Shown here piece by piece: positions 28,314 to 38,335 of a DNA stretch of 64,000 nt. The first letter of the stretch is position 1. Every line of letters starts with the position of its first letter. The notes below the pieces were generated by a model that did no database searches, was not told the DNA's origin, and saw only the letters and a program-made list of their open reading frames with translations. Source of the DNA: Sulfurospirillum sp. SCADC (GTDB lineage Bacteria; Campylobacterota; Campylobacteria; Campylobacterales; Sulfurospirillaceae); NCBI RefSeq assembly GCF_000743525.1, contig NZ_JQGK01000007.1, positions 1-64,000 on the forward strand, in the 5' to 3' direction. The position numbers and the translations under genes were made by a program.

Positions 28314-29954
28314 TTAAGCACTGTATTTGTGACGCAGTTCTTTTTTATCGACTTTGCCAACGCTGGTTTTATCGATACTTTCGACACATTTTATTTTCAA
28401 GAGCATGCTTTCACGTGCCATAATTCCTTTGTGAATAAATTCCTTAGTGTGCAGCAGCAGCTCTTTATCGCTAAGGGATTTTGTGGGATCTTTCACGACC
28501 AGTGCAAGCGGTCGCTCTCCCCATTTTTCATCATCAATCCCAATCACAGCGACCTCTTTGACAGAGGGATGTTGATTGATGATGTCTTCAAGCTCAAGTG
28601 ATGAGACCCATTCACCACCCACTTTAATGATGTCTTTGACGCGATCGGTGATCTTAATGTAGCCTTTTTCATCGATGTTTGCCATATCGCCCGTGTGCAA
28701 ATACCCACCGTGCCACAGCACTTCAGAGTTTTTTTGATCTTTAAAATAGCCTTGTGTCAGCCATGGTGAACGCACCACAATTTCTCCTGTGCTGATGCTA
28801 TCCCTTGGAAGTTGGTTCATCTGCTCATCCACCACGTGAATCTCCACAAGTCCCATCGGACGACCCGTTTTGATGCGAATATCGCTTTGCGCGTCATCAT
28901 TCATCTCCAACATCTCAGGCGTAAGTTGCGCAAGGCTTAAAATTGGGCAGGTTTCACTCATGCCATACCCTGTGAACATATCGATCCCTCTTCGGAGTGC
29001 TTCTTTGCACATTGCTTTGGGAAGGGCTGCTCCTCCAATGATGACTTTCCAGCCTTTGAGATTGACTTCATTAATTTTTGGGGAGTTAAAAAGCATGTGC
29101 ATGATTGTTGGAACACAATGCGAGAAAGTGACTTTTTCTGTCTCGATCAGCTCTAAAAGCAGGTCAGGAATGTAACGACCTGGATAGACTTGCTTAACCC
29201 CAAGCATCGTTGCAACATAAGGCAATCCCCATGCGTGGACATGAAACATCGGTGTGATCGGCATATACACATCGTATTGGTGAAAACTTCCTTGTTGTGG
29301 AGCTGTTCCGAGCGTGGAGAGAACGCCTAGAGTATGAAGGAGAAGTTGGCGATGGGTAAAGTAGACACCTTTGGGAAGACCTGTCGTTCCTGTGGTGTAA
29401 AACGTTGTTGCACGGGTGTTCTCATCAAAGTCTGGAAAGTCGAAAACATCGGCACTTTGCGCAAGAAGCGCTTCGTATTCACCGTTTACATGTAAAGAGG
29501 TTGAAGGGATTGTTTCATCGTCCGATAAAACAATAAAATGCTCCACATCCAGCCTTCCTTTGATCTGCTCAAGGATGGGCAAAAAGTCGGTATGCGCTAA
29601 GATCACATCATCTTCGGCATGGTCAATCGTGTAGAGAATCTGCTCAGGGCTGAGACGAATATTGATTGTGTGTAAAATGGCTCCTAGCATCGGAATCGCA
29701 AAATAGCACTCCAAATAACGGTGCGAGTCATAATCCATCACCGCGACCGTATCGCCTTTTTTCACGCCCAGAGCACTGAGCATATGCGCCAGTTTATGCA
29801 CACGTTTTTTAAACGTTGCGTAGGTAAAACGCTTCTCCCCACGGTAGACGATCTCTTGTTTAGGGTCGAAATAAATTGGAGCATTGAGGATGTTTTTAAT
29901 CAAGAGTTGATACTCATGCGCATAAGGATTTTTCAGGGTATTTTCAAGTTGCAC
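28314..29954 (-). CDS. AMP-forming acyl-CoA ligase
   Basis: An ANL-superfamily enzyme that activates a carboxylic acid with ATP and couples it to CoA; the 546-residue length and overall pattern fit medium- or long-chain fatty acid CoA ligases. The P-loop-like motif FYTTGTTGLPKGVYFTH is near residue 190. FTGYGMSETCP, then LHTGDMANIDEKGYIKITDR with the hinge Asp/Arg, are intact, as is the C-terminal catalytic Lys region (KTSVGKVDKKELR). Fatty acid length cannot be predicted. A palindrome copy (29485) encodes Leu-His-Val-Asn. It is the last gene of the long operon starting at gatC, 20 bases behind aroE. Confidence 0.9.
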   Translation of the reverse strand: MQLENTLKNPYAHEYQLLIKNILNAPIYFDPKQEIVYRGEKRFTYATFKKRVHKLAHMLSALGVKKGDTVAVMDYDSHRYLECYFAIPMLGAILHTINIRLSPEQILYTIDHAEDDVILAHTDFLPILEQIKGRLDVEHFIVLSDDETIPSTSLHVNGEYEALLAQSADVFDFPDFDENTRATTFYTTGTTGLPKGVYFTHRQLLLHTLGVLSTLGTAPQQGSFHQYDVYMPITPMFHVHAWGLPYVATMLGVKQVYPGRYIPDLLLELIETEKVTFSHCVPTIMHMLFNSPKINEVNLKGWKVIIGGAALPKAMCKEALRRGIDMFTGYGMSETCPILSLAQLTPEMLEMNDDAQSDIRIKTGRPMGLVEIHVVDEQMNQLPRDSISTGEIVVRSPWLTQGYFKDQKNSEVLWHGGYLHTGDMANIDEKGYIKITDRVKDIIKVGGEWVSSLELEDIINQHPSVKEVAVIGIDDEKWGERPLALVVKDPTKSLSDKELLLHTKEFIHKGIMARESMLLKIKCVESIDKTSVGKVDKKELRHKYSA

Positions 29955-29974
29955 ACGCTCTCCTTGGGTAAAAT

Positions 29975-30766
29975 TTAGAGATCAAACGCAGGGCGCATCA
30001 ACGATTCGATCGTTTTAACGTCATAATGGTTAGAGAAGAAAAGGTTAAACGCAAGAACTCCTTGGTATAAAAGCATCTCTTTACCATCTTTACATGTAAG
30101 CTGATGGCTTCGTGCGAGTTCTAAAAAAGGGGTTGGTTTATTGTAAATCACATCAAAAGCGTATTTGGCGTCTTGAAACAGAGTCTCTAAGAGCGCTTTG
30201 TCACACGGGTACGCTTCCTCTTTGAGTCCTGCTGAGGTGGTGTTGATGATGAGGTCATACGCTTTACATGTAAAGGTTTCCCAAGTGTTACATGTAAAGC
30301 CTTTGGCTTCAAAAAAAGAGAGTCGAGAGGAGGATCGGTTGAGAATGGTGGTTTCGATGTGGTGTGTTTTTAAAATCATCGCAATCGCTTTTGCCGTTCC
30401 TCCTGCTCCTAAAATCAGGGCATTGCGAAGCATGCCAAAGCTTTTGATCGCTTCGTAAAAGCCTTCAGCATCGGTGTTGTAGCCGATGACGCGCGCTCCT
30501 TCACGGACCAGCGTGTTGACCGCGCCAATCTCTTTGGCAAGCCCTCGCACTTCGTCGCATTGCGCATACGCTGCCTCTTTATGGGGGACGGTAACATTTG
30601 CCCCTTGAAGATTCATCGCACGAAACGCGGAGAGCAATTTTTCAGGCTCTTTAATGGCTTTGCGCACATAACAACCATCGAGTTCTAACGCCTGCAAAAC
30701 GGTGTTATGAAGTCTTGGAGAGATCGAATGCGTAACAGGGTCGCCAAAAATACTAAAGAGTAACAT
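29975..30766 (-). CDS. aroE: Shikimate dehydrogenase
   Basis: AroE reduces 3-dehydroshikimate to shikimate with NADPH in aromatic amino acid synthesis. The 263 residues show the N-terminal substrate motif FGDPVTHSISPRLHN, the catalytic NVTVPHKE (Lys) and the nucleotide-binding GAGGTAKAI. Three palindrome copies (30089, 30263, 30288) are read as LTCK, FTCK and FTCN, the densest cluster with hemD. It lies 7 bases after trpE in a long operon. Confidence 0.96.
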   Translation of the reverse strand: MLLFSIFGDPVTHSISPRLHNTVLQALELDGCYVRKAIKEPEKLLSAFRAMNLQGANVTVPHKEAAYAQCDEVRGLAKEIGAVNTLVREGARVIGYNTDAEGFYEAIKSFGMLRNALILGAGGTAKAIAMILKTHHIETTILNRSSSRLSFFEAKGFTCNTWETFTCKAYDLIINTTSAGLKEEAYPCDKALLETLFQDAKYAFDVIYNKPTPFLELARSHQLTCKDGKEMLLYQGVLAFNLFFSNHYDVKTIESLMRPAFDL

Positions 30767-30773
30767 GAGTATG

Positions 30774-32186
30774 CTACGCTTTTAGGTCATCAAGTGAACT
30801 GGTCATGGCACCTAGTTTATTGGTCACTTCGAGGTATTCAAGCTCAGGGTTGCTATCGGCTACAATACCGCCTCCTGCTTGAAAAATGATCTTCTCTTCA
30901 TCAAGGTAAGCGGTTCGAATCATAATGCAGCTGTCCATATTGCCATCGAATCCAAAATAACCCGCTGCTCCACTGTAAAAGCTTCGCTTCAAACCTTCAA
31001 AATCGCTAATAAGCTCCATTGCCCGAATCTTAGGCGTTCCGGTCATCGTTCCAGCCGTAAAGGTGGCTGCAAAAAGATCAAACATGTCGTATTTGGCATC
31101 GAGCACTGCTTCGATGTCGCTGACCATGTGCATGACGTGAGAATAACGCTCGACACGCATCATCTCTTTCACTTTCACACTGCCCACTTTTGCCACGCGT
31201 CCAAGGTCATTGCGTCCAAGATCGATCAGCATCAGATGCTCCGCACGCTCTTTTTCATCACTGAGCATCTCTTTTTCGTACGCCATATCTTTCTCATACG
31301 TCGATCCGCGTTTGCGTGTGCCTGCAATCGGACGAAGCGTTATGCGCCCATCTTTGAGCCCGATCATCACTTCAGGAGAACTGCCGATGATCGCAAATGT
31401 GGGATAGGAGAGGTAAAACATGTATGGCGATGGATTTTTCTGACGCAAAATGCGGTAAAAACTGAGACGATCAATTTGTGCGTATTGCGTAAAACGATTC
31501 GACATCAAAATCTGAAAAACATCCCCACTGCGAATCATCTCTTTAGCTTGTGCCACCATCTCAAAAAAGTGCTCTTTGGAAAGCGCAAACGAGCTCTTGC
31601 TTTTATCGACAATCGCTGTTTGAATCGGAATGTGATGATGAGGCTCTTTAAGGGTTGCCTCAATGGCATCCAGTTGAGCTACAATGTGAGGTACAAATGT
31701 GCTTAGGACAAGTGTATTGGTTTTATGCGAAAAGGTACAGACGAGTTTGGGACGCATCAGGTCGATTTCGGGAATGTGAAGCTCATCTTTGAGTCCATCC
31801 ATGTGTGAGCGTAAACGTGGTTCAAAAATTTTCACGGCATCATAACCGATGTAACCGATAAAACCATCTACAAAGCCAACACCTAGCTCTTTGGCATAGT
31901 TTTGGTAGAGTGTTTTATCCAGTTCTGCGTAGCGTTTTTTTAAAAAGGTAAATGGGTTAGCGCCTAAATCGTGAGAGATGCCCTCTTCATCGATGTGTAC
32001 CGCCAGATCATTTTGATGAATAACACGCTCACGTGCGCCAATAAAGAGAAAACTAAAGTTGCCATCGTTGTTGTTGATGGCACTTTCAAACAAAAAGCAG
32101 AGCTCACCTTGAAAATAATCCTGCAATTTTGCAAAGATCGTAATTGGGGTGAGCTGATCGAAGAGAATTTTACGAGAGCTTAGCAC
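30774..32186 (-). CDS. trpE: Anthranilate synthase component I
   Basis: Converts chorismate to anthranilate, the first committed step to tryptophan, with glutamine amidotransferase TrpG supplying ammonia. The 470-residue length fits TrpE. Chorismate-binding motifs are intact: SSPEVMIGL, LRPIAGTRKRG, IDLGRNDLGRV, TFTAGTMTGTPKIRAME and QAGGGIVADSNPE. PIAGT, rather than the PIKGT of PabB, favours anthranilate over aminodeoxychorismate synthesis. The N-terminal Trp feedback motif (LLES) appears as FLFESA. No trpG or trpD is nearby. It lies one base after the SPOR gene and 7 bases before aroE, pairing two chorismate-linked steps. Confidence 0.9.
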   Translation of the reverse strand: MLSSRKILFDQLTPITIFAKLQDYFQGELCFLFESAINNNDGNFSFLFIGARERVIHQNDLAVHIDEEGISHDLGANPFTFLKKRYAELDKTLYQNYAKELGVGFVDGFIGYIGYDAVKIFEPRLRSHMDGLKDELHIPEIDLMRPKLVCTFSHKTNTLVLSTFVPHIVAQLDAIEATLKEPHHHIPIQTAIVDKSKSSFALSKEHFFEMVAQAKEMIRSGDVFQILMSNRFTQYAQIDRLSFYRILRQKNPSPYMFYLSYPTFAIIGSSPEVMIGLKDGRITLRPIAGTRKRGSTYEKDMAYEKEMLSDEKERAEHLMLIDLGRNDLGRVAKVGSVKVKEMMRVERYSHVMHMVSDIEAVLDAKYDMFDLFAATFTAGTMTGTPKIRAMELISDFEGLKRSFYSGAAGYFGFDGNMDSCIMIRTAYLDEEKIIFQAGGGIVADSNPELEYLEVTNKLGAMTSSLDDLKA

Positions 32187-32187
32187 C

Positions 32188-32913
32188 TTATTTCACCCGG
32201 TATATAAATGCGTTTTTATTGACACTGGAGCGAATGAGGACAAGTGCACTCTCCGCATCGCTTGATTTGGCATACGGTCCAATTAAGATTTTCGTCACTT
32301 TATTGCCATTAACCACGGTCGTGTAGAGTTTGTACTCAAACCCTTTGGACTTAATGTCGTTCAGCTGTTTGGCATCAGGTGTGGTCGCAACAGCGCCTAT
32401 TTGAACATAAATTCCTGCATCGGCACTTCCGCTAGTAGGTGCTTTTTCGCTAGAGCTCACTTCGGTACTGCGAAGCAGAGGTTGTGCTTTTGTCGCCTCT
32501 TTTTTAGGCTCTTCTTTCACTTTAGAAGGAAGGGTCTCTTTGACAGAAGGGGTTGTTGCTGGCGTAGCTGTTTTCTCGGTCTCTTTTGCCTCTTCTTGTT
32601 TTTGCGCCTCTTTCTCTTTGAGGGTTTTGATCATATCTTCAAAACTCTCTTTTTTAGGGTTTTCCTCAATAATTGGCACTTGCTTAAAGAGTTGGTCATC
32701 TTTAGGAATTTGTGTCTCTTGGGTTGGCTCTGGCGGTAAAATAAGTTTCGACGTATCTTTGCCTTCGTCTTTGTTTGCTACTTTCATGCTTGCGAGTGCG
32801 ACTAAAAAGACAAGAATCAAAAAAGCAACTAAAATAAGGATACGCTTCATCCTAAGGGTCTTATTATCCCCTTTTTCTAACACAATATCACTAAGCTCAT
32901 TTCTATTTTCCAT
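32188..32913 (-). CDS. SPOR-domain membrane protein
   Basis: A bitopic envelope protein of 241 residues. After a cytoplasmic start it has one membrane helix (about 26-46, ILILVAFLILVFLVALASM), a long Lys/Glu/Pro-rich periplasmic linker (about 50-165) and a C-terminal SPOR domain (GIYVQIGAVATTPDAKQLND to the end). SPOR domains bind denuded peptidoglycan at the division septum, so a cell-division or wall-remodelling role is likely. It sits between DUF1882 and trpE, as in related genomes. The linker composition produces long antisense frames that are not genes. Confidence 0.88.
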   Translation of the reverse strand: MENRNELSDIVLEKGDNKTLRMKRILILVAFLILVFLVALASMKVANKDEGKDTSKLILPPEPTQETQIPKDDQLFKQVPIIEENPKKESFEDMIKTLKEKEAQKQEEAKETEKTATPATTPSVKETLPSKVKEEPKKEATKAQPLLRSTEVSSSEKAPTSGSADAGIYVQIGAVATTPDAKQLNDIKSKGFEYKLYTTVVNGNKVTKILIGPYAKSSDAESALVLIRSSVNKNAFIYRVK

Positions 32914-32939
32914 CGGTTCTCCTTAGAATGATGTTATCA

Positions 32940-33482
32940 CTACATATGCTTCGACCAAGAAGCGCCTCGCTCTTTTTGGTACAAGTCATAAGGCAGTGCC
33001 AAAATGTTAAACTCTTTTGGAAGCTCCTGTGTTGGGAACATTCTCCACTCGCGCGGAAGCTTTTGGGAGAGTTTGGCTGAGAGCATTTTAGCGATCTGAT
33101 ACCCCTCTTGCAAGGTAGTATGGCCTTTATGAACATACAGATGTAGATGATCTTCCGTTTTACTTTTATACGCCGTAAAATTGATGAATCCCTCTTCTCT
33201 AAGCAAAAGTTGTGCCCTATGCCAAAATCGCTCGGTGTTTCTTCCGTTATAGTCAAAAACGATGTTTTCGACTTTGTCAAAGCGGTTAATCAGCGAGTGC
33301 GCAACCGTAATTTTGCCATCAAGATGATCTTTGATGATACTGTTGTTCAGAGGCTGATTAATACGCTCGTATTTATCAAAAAAGACTCTCCCTCCAAAAT
33401 CGATCTTTTGGACAATGTTGTCACGTTTGATCCAATAGTGATCGGTAATCATTTTGATAAGAGAGACGTCAATATTGTACAT
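32940..33482 (-). CDS. DUF1882-type conserved protein
   Basis: A 180-residue cytoplasmic protein that I recognise as the DUF1882 type found next to glyA in Campylobacter relatives. It has no membrane segment. The [23 protein letters not shown] and [13 protein letters not shown] stretches are charged and His-rich. The second one, with LHLYVHKG, hints at a primase- or phosphoesterase-like fold, but I cannot support an activity. It lies 8 bases after glyA and 26 before the SPOR gene in the long operon. An internal ATG at residue 11 is a possible alternative start. Confidence 0.75.
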   Translation of the reverse strand: MYNIDVSLIKMITDHYWIKRDNIVQKIDFGGRVFFDKYERINQPLNNSIIKDHLDGKITVAHSLINRFDKVENIVFDYNGRNTERFWHRAQLLLREEGFINFTAYKSKTEDHLHLYVHKGHTTLQEGYQIAKMLSAKLSQKLPREWRMFPTQELPKEFNILALPYDLYQKERGASWSKHM

Positions 33483-33490
33483 AATTTCCC

Positions 33491-34738
33491 TTAGTAGGTT
33501 GGTCTGTCGTAAATAATAAAGTTGCTTGCAAGCGCTTTCATCTCATCTTTAATCTTTACATGTAACGCTTCATCGTTGATATTATCCAGCACATCGGCAA
33601 TTTTATTGGCGATGATTTCAAACTCTTTCTCTTTCATACCACGCGCGGTTAAAGCAGGTGAACCGATGCGAACACCGCTGGTGACAAACGGGCTTCTGGT
33701 TTCGCCAGGAACGGTGTTTTTATTGACCGTAATGCCAGCACGTCCCAATGCCAAATCAGCCTCTTTACCGCTAAATTCTTTGTTCAAAAATGAAACAAGT
33801 ACCAAATGGTTATCGGTACCGCCACTCACGATGTCATAGCCACGTTTAATGAGCACGTCTGCCAAAACTTTGGCATTGGCACGAACTTGTTTGGCATACA
33901 CTGTCCACTCTGGCTTAAGGTTTTCAGCAAACCCAACCGCTTTAGCCGCAATCACATGCACCAAGGGACCACCTTGAATACCTGGGAAGATCGCGCTATT
34001 GACTTTCTTAGCGATCTCTTCATCGTTAGTAAGAATGATGCCACCACGAGGTCCACGAAGTGTTTTGTGCGTTGTTGAAGTTACAATATGGCAGTGTGGG
34101 AATGGACTTGGATGCTCACCTGCTGCTACAAGACCTGCAATGTGCGCGATGTCGGCAAAAAGATACGCACCGACTTCATCGGCAATCTCTCTAAATTTAG
34201 CAAAATCAATCTCGCGTGGGTACGCACTGGCACCACAAACGATCATTTTAGGTTTGACAATGTGCGCGATTTCTCTCACTTTATCATAATTGATGCGACC
34301 ATCCAGCTCTACGCCGTAAAAGAAACTCGAATACGTTTTACCTGAACTGCTCACTTTTGCACCGTGTGTTAAGTGACCACCGTGGCTTAGATCCATACCT
34401 AAAATTTTATCATAGGGCGTAAGAAGCGCTTGGTAGACACCTTGGTTGGCTTGACTACCCGAGTTTGGTTGAACATTGGCATAGGTACATCCAAAAAGCT
34501 GACACACGCGATCAATCGCCAGTTGTTCTACCGCATCGGCAAATTCACAACCACCGTAGTAGCGTTTTGCAGGATAACCTTCCGCATATTTGTTCGTAAA
34601 AACACTGCCCATCGCTTCCATAACAGCAGGATAGGTGAAGTTTTCGCTGGCAATCATCTCAAGGTGATCGCATTGGCGGTGCAACTCTTTTACGGTCAAG
34701 TCATAAACAACAGGGTCAACAGTTTTTAAAATACTCAT
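33491..34738 (-). CDS. glyA: Serine hydroxymethyltransferase
   Basis: A PLP enzyme that interconverts serine and glycine and feeds one-carbon units to folate. The 415 residues contain the PLP-lysine site [15 protein letters not shown] and the N-terminal [14 protein letters not shown] and [11 protein letters not shown] motifs. A palindrome copy (33555) encodes Leu-His-Val-Lys near the C-terminus. It starts 2 bases after the lysS stop. The order fur-lysS-glyA is the same as in Campylobacter jejuni. Confidence 0.98.
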   Translation of the reverse strand: MSILKTVDPVVYDLTVKELHRQCDHLEMIASENFTYPAVMEAMGSVFTNKYAEGYPAKRYYGGCEFADAVEQLAIDRVCQLFGCTYANVQPNSGSQANQGVYQALLTPYDKILGMDLSHGGHLTHGAKVSSSGKTYSSFFYGVELDGRINYDKVREIAHIVKPKMIVCGASAYPREIDFAKFREIADEVGAYLFADIAHIAGLVAAGEHPSPFPHCHIVTSTTHKTLRGPRGGIILTNDEEIAKKVNSAIFPGIQGGPLVHVIAAKAVGFAENLKPEWTVYAKQVRANAKVLADVLIKRGYDIVSGGTDNHLVLVSFLNKEFSGKEADLALGRAGITVNKNTVPGETRSPFVTSGVRIGSPALTARGMKEKEFEIIANKIADVLDNINDEALHVKIKDEMKALASNFIIYDRPTY

Positions 34739-34740
34739 TT

Positions 34741-36261
34741 TTATTCCTCATCTTTTTGTGTTAAATCATCGCTCTCACCAAGGGGTTTCATGGCAGGGAA
34801 CAAAATGACATCTTTAATCGACATCTCATTGGTGAGTAACATCGTCAAACGATCAATTCCTAACCCTTGTCCTGCGGTTGGCGGTAAGCCATACCCTAGA
34901 GCGTAGACATAATCTTCATCCATCTCATGGGCTTCATCATCACCGGCATTTTTAGCCTGCAACTGTTTTGCAAATCGTTCGTATTGATCCAAAGGATCGT
35001 TCAGTTCGTTAAATCCATTGGCGATCTCTCGCCCAGCAATGAAGAGCTCAAAGCGCTCTGCAATGTTTGGATCAATTTCACTGCGACGTGCGAGGGGGCT
35101 AATTTCAATCGGATAATCCATGATGAACGTTGGATCAATCAGTTTTTCTTCCACAAAAAGGTCAAAAAGTTCTTCGTAGAGTTTACCAAGGCTTAGGTTT
35201 TTTTCAACTGTAAACCCTTTATTGGTAATATAGGTCACAATTTGAGCACGATCATCCAAAATTTGATCAGGAATATCACCGATTTCTGCAAGCGCTGCTC
35301 TAAAGCCAATTTTACGGAATGGTTTTGAAAAATCGATTTCGAAATCACCATAAGGGAGTTTACGAGGGAGTTTGAGTTTTTTGAGGAGCACATCAAACAT
35401 CTCTTCAGTCAGACGCATTAAATCATGGTAGTTATGGTACGCCCAGTAAAATTCAATCATCGTAAATTCAGGGTTATGGGTTTGATCCATCCCTTCGTTT
35501 CTAAAATTACGATTGATCTCAAAAACCGCTTCAAAACCTCCTACTACAAGACGTTTAAGGTAAAGTTCGGGTGCAATGCGAAGGTAACGATCAACACCAA
35601 GCGCATTATGATGGGTGATAAAAGGCTTCGCATTAGCCCCTCCTGCAATGGGGTGCATCATAGGAGTTTCAACCTCCAAGAAGTCTCTCTCTTCAAAGAA
35701 ATGACGAATCTCGCTGACAATTTTACTTCTGATTTTAAAGGTTTTGCGCACATCCGCGTTCATAATCATATCGAGATAACGTTTACGGTATCTGAGCTCT
35801 TTATCTTGGAGACCATGAAACTTCTCAGGAAGCGGTACAATGGACTTGGTAGCGACTTCAAGTGTGTTTACATGTAAAGAGAGTTCACCCGTTTTGGTGA
35901 CAAATGGAAAGCCCGTCACACTGATGATGTCACCCACTTCAACGAGTTTTTTGGCTTCATCAAACCATGCTTCACCGATCGACTCACGGCTAAAATAGAT
36001 TTGAAGCAGCCCTTGTTCATCTTCGATTTTTGCAAACGCGGCTTTTCCCATATGGCGTAAAAATTTAATACGTCCTACAACGGTATTGTTCTTGTTCTCA
36101 TCACGTTTGAGTTCACTCTCAATCACATATTCATAACACTCTAAAAACTCTTTGGTACTGGTGTCTTTGATAATATTGTGCCTGTAAGGGTTGTGACCAA
36201 GAACTTGGAGCGCTTTTCCCTTCTCGATACGTTGTTGTTGGTATTGGTCCTGAAATAACAA
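34741..36261 (-). CDS. lysS: Lysyl-tRNA synthetase, class II
   Basis: Charges tRNA-Lys. The 506 residues have an N-terminal OB-fold anticodon domain (about 55-160) and a class II catalytic core. Visible motifs are motif 1 ([18 protein letters not shown]), motif 2 ([18 protein letters not shown]) and motif 3 ([12 protein letters not shown]). A palindrome copy (35867) encodes Leu-His-Val-Asn in the OB-fold region. It lies 22 bases after fur and 2 bases before glyA. Confidence 0.98.
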   Translation of the reverse strand: MLFQDQYQQQRIEKGKALQVLGHNPYRHNIIKDTSTKEFLECYEYVIESELKRDENKNNTVVGRIKFLRHMGKAAFAKIEDEQGLLQIYFSRESIGEAWFDEAKKLVEVGDIISVTGFPFVTKTGELSLHVNTLEVATKSIVPLPEKFHGLQDKELRYRKRYLDMIMNADVRKTFKIRSKIVSEIRHFFEERDFLEVETPMMHPIAGGANAKPFITHHNALGVDRYLRIAPELYLKRLVVGGFEAVFEINRNFRNEGMDQTHNPEFTMIEFYWAYHNYHDLMRLTEEMFDVLLKKLKLPRKLPYGDFEIDFSKPFRKIGFRAALAEIGDIPDQILDDRAQIVTYITNKGFTVEKNLSLGKLYEELFDLFVEEKLIDPTFIMDYPIEISPLARRSEIDPNIAERFELFIAGREIANGFNELNDPLDQYERFAKQLQAKNAGDDEAHEMDEDYVYALGYGLPPTAGQGLGIDRLTMLLTNEMSIKDVILFPAMKPLGESDDLTQKDEE

Positions 36262-36283
36262 ATTGCTTCCTCTTTTCTAAATA

Positions 36284-36748
36284 TTAGCTTTTTTCTTTAG
36301 CACATTTTTCGCAAAGACCACGTAGTTGCATCAAATGGCTGGTGATGTGAAAGTGATTCGCTTTCGCGATCTCTAGTTGAAGTTGTTCGATTTTATCGTT
36401 TTGAAATTCGATGATAAGCCCGCATGTTTTGCAAATCATATGATCATGATGGGGTTTGTTGGCAAGCTCAAATTTTTTACCTGCCACGCCAAAAGAGATG
36501 GACGTGACCATGAGGGACTCTTCCAAAAGGTTCAAAGTGCGATACACCGTAGCGATCCCAATGTTCAGTTCTGGGTACGTGCTTTTAAGAAAAATATAGA
36601 GATCCTCAGGGGTAAAATGCTCATTTCGCTCGTACAAGGTTTTTAAAACAACTTCGCGTTGTTTGGTAAATTTTAAACTATTGTTTTTCAAGAGCTCTTT
36701 AAAGTTGGCGAGTAAAGAGCTGTATTCAAGATTTTCAAATGCACTCAT
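36284..36748 (-). CDS. fur: Ferric uptake regulator Fur
   Basis: The iron-responsive repressor, 154 residues from the ATG at 36748, which has an AAGG ribosome binding site; a further upstream ATG at 36805 would add 19 residues overlapping cvpA. The winged helix has [16 protein letters not shown] and [14 protein letters not shown]. The metal sites are intact: His100-His101-Asp102-His103, the structural zinc Cys107-x2-Cys110, and the C-terminal Cys146-x2-Cys149. Fur is embedded in the long gatC-to-ligase operon, 13 bases after cvpA, so iron regulation may be coupled to growth genes (inference). Confidence 0.95.
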   Translation of the reverse strand: MSAFENLEYSSLLANFKELLKNNSLKFTKQREVVLKTLYERNEHFTPEDLYIFLKSTYPELNIGIATVYRTLNLLEESLMVTSISFGVAGKKFELANKPHHDHMICKTCGLIIEFQNDKIEQLQLEIAKANHFHITSHLMQLRGLCEKCAKEKS

Positions 36749-36761
36749 TGTGTAACCTTTC

Positions 36762-37301
36762 TTAAGGATTTGTTGAATTATCGACTTTAGGCTGAAGGCT
36801 TTCAAACATCGTATTGGTATCTAATTTTACAATATAATTGCCCATCTCCAAAAAGAGAGGATACATACTACTTTGAGTAACATAAGGCTCCATTTTGGAT
36901 TTGACAAATTCAATGTTACTGAGTGTCACAGCAAGCACTGAGAAGACCAAAAAGATTTTCATGCTTCCCACCGCAAAACCTGCTAATTTATCGATCATAC
37001 CAAGTCCACTAAGGCTCAATGCTTGCGCGATAAGGTAGCCCAAAAAGATACACGTAATCCATACAACAATTAAAACTGCAATAAAACCAAAAAGATACAA
37101 AGAGGCTTGGTTTCCAAAAACAAAAAGATGATCATTAATCATGTGACCAGCAACAGGTGCATAACGTGAGGCGAAATAGATACCTCCAATAATGCCTAAA
37201 AGACCAAAAACTTCTTTGACAAAGCCATTAATAATACCTTTAATACCTAAAATAAGCACTAAAGCCAATGAGATAATGTCAAACATGGAAAAATTCGCCA
37301 T
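36762..37301 (-). CDS. CvpA-family membrane protein
   Basis: A 179-residue inner-membrane protein with four hydrophobic segments and the CvpA-type start ([43 protein letters not shown]). CvpA relatives are linked to colicin V export and envelope stress, but the molecular role is not established. The C-terminal tail is soluble. Its start codon overlaps the GGDEF stop by one base, and fur follows after 13 bases. Confidence 0.85.
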   Translation of the reverse strand: MANFSMFDIISLALVLILGIKGIINGFVKEVFGLLGIIGGIYFASRYAPVAGHMINDHLFVFGNQASLYLFGFIAVLIVVWITCIFLGYLIAQALSLSGLGMIDKLAGFAVGSMKIFLVFSVLAVTLSNIEFVKSKMEPYVTQSSMYPLFLEMGNYIVKLDTNTMFESLQPKVDNSTNP

Positions 37302-38254
37302 TAATAGGTGCTCCTAAAACAATTTTTGCCACTTCGTTTGGCTTCATTCAGTGCTTTGTCTGCTTTATCTAAAAGATCATCCGCACTCATGGTGTGTCTA
37401 TGAGAGCAGATACCTGCACTGAGTGTCAAATGAATGTCGTGGTTTTTGTAGAGTAATTTACTATCACTCGTCTCTTTAATAATGCGATCAACAATTTTGG
37501 TCGCCTCTTCGAAAGAGGTGCGGTTAAGAATCACCACAAACTCTTCTCCTCCGTAACGGTAGATGCGTGTTCCACGACGAAGCGAGTTTTGAATCAGTTT
37601 GGATAAAAAGATCAGTGTTTTATCCCCTGCAATATGTCCAAAAGAGTCGTTGATCTGTTTAAAATCATCGGCATCAAACATGACAAGGTGCATGTCCATA
37701 TCTTTCTCTTTTCCAAAACTGAGCACCTCTTCTAAGTCTTTCACCAAGACTCTGCGGTTATGTGCTTTGGTCAGAGGGTCGATGTTGGATTCACGCTCCA
37801 ATCGTTCCACTTCCAATTTGAGCTTTGCGATGGTTTCATCGGCTGCTTGCAACTCGTGGAAAATTTTATCTTGGAAATGGTCAAATGCTTGAAGAATTTG
37901 GTGGGTATCCACACTTTCATAGTCTCGTTTAATGTTATCAATATTAATGGCGGTCTCATCGGAGATGAATCTAAGATTGTCATTGGTTTTGACAAACTCT
38001 TCAAGCCCTTTTTTCATTAATCCAAAGCAGTTTTCACTTAAAAGTTCTTCCTGCCCTGCATTGGAAAAAAGATAACTGTGTTTTTTTGAAAGGTCTAAAA
38101 TTTCGGCATCGCCGTTTGTTTGCATCGTCTCGACAAAGGTATCGTGATAATATTTGGGATAGGGGGGAATATTTAAATCTTTGAGCTTTGCAAATGTCTC
38201 ATCGGCCAGTTGAAAAACCATCTCTGCGATATGATTGCCATTGTTCATGTCCAT
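37301..38254 (-). CDS. GGDEF diguanylate cyclase in the pilT-fur operon
   Basis: A cytoplasmic diguanylate cyclase of about 317 residues. The N-terminal 150 residues are helical with no recognised sensor domain; a coiled coil (DETIAKLKLEVERLERESN) leads into the GGDEF domain. The active site reads YRYGGEEFVVILN, the active GGEEF form. I prefer the ATG at 38254, 5 bases after an AAAAAGG ribosome binding site, over one 18 bases upstream. It lies between pilT and cvpA, which suggests c-di-GMP control of surface motility or attachment (inference). Confidence 0.9.
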   Translation of the reverse strand: MDMNNGNHIAEMVFQLADETFAKLKDLNIPPYPKYYHDTFVETMQTNGDAEILDLSKKHSYLFSNAGQEELLSENCFGLMKKGLEEFVKTNDNLRFISDETAINIDNIKRDYESVDTHQILQAFDHFQDKIFHELQAADETIAKLKLEVERLERESNIDPLTKAHNRRVLVKDLEEVLSFGKEKDMDMHLVMFDADDFKQINDSFGHIAGDKTLIFLSKLIQNSLRRGTRIYRYGGEEFVVILNRTSFEEATKIVDRIIKETSDSKLLYKNHDIHLTLSAGICSHRHTMSADDLLDKADKALNEAKRSGKNCFRSTY

Positions 38255-38335
38255 AGGTGCCTTTTTACCCATTATTTTAAATTTTAGTGCTTTAGTATAG
38301 CCTGAATTAGCTGTAATATTAGTAAAACCTTTGCG

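Noticed and set aside
30879-31706. 275-codon plus-strand frame opposite trpE
   Set aside because: No ribosome binding site, composition dominated by His/Lys/Arg/Cys as expected for an antisense shadow, and trpE is intact.
32401-32926. Plus-strand frames opposite the SPOR gene encoding Phe/Leu/Ser-rich proteins
   Set aside because: They mirror the Lys/Glu-rich linker of the SPOR protein, so the hydrophobic look is an antisense artefact.
36749-36805. N-terminal extension of Fur by 19 residues
   Set aside because: It overlaps cvpA and lacks a ribosome binding site; the internal ATG at 36748 has AAGG at good spacing and matches Fur length.
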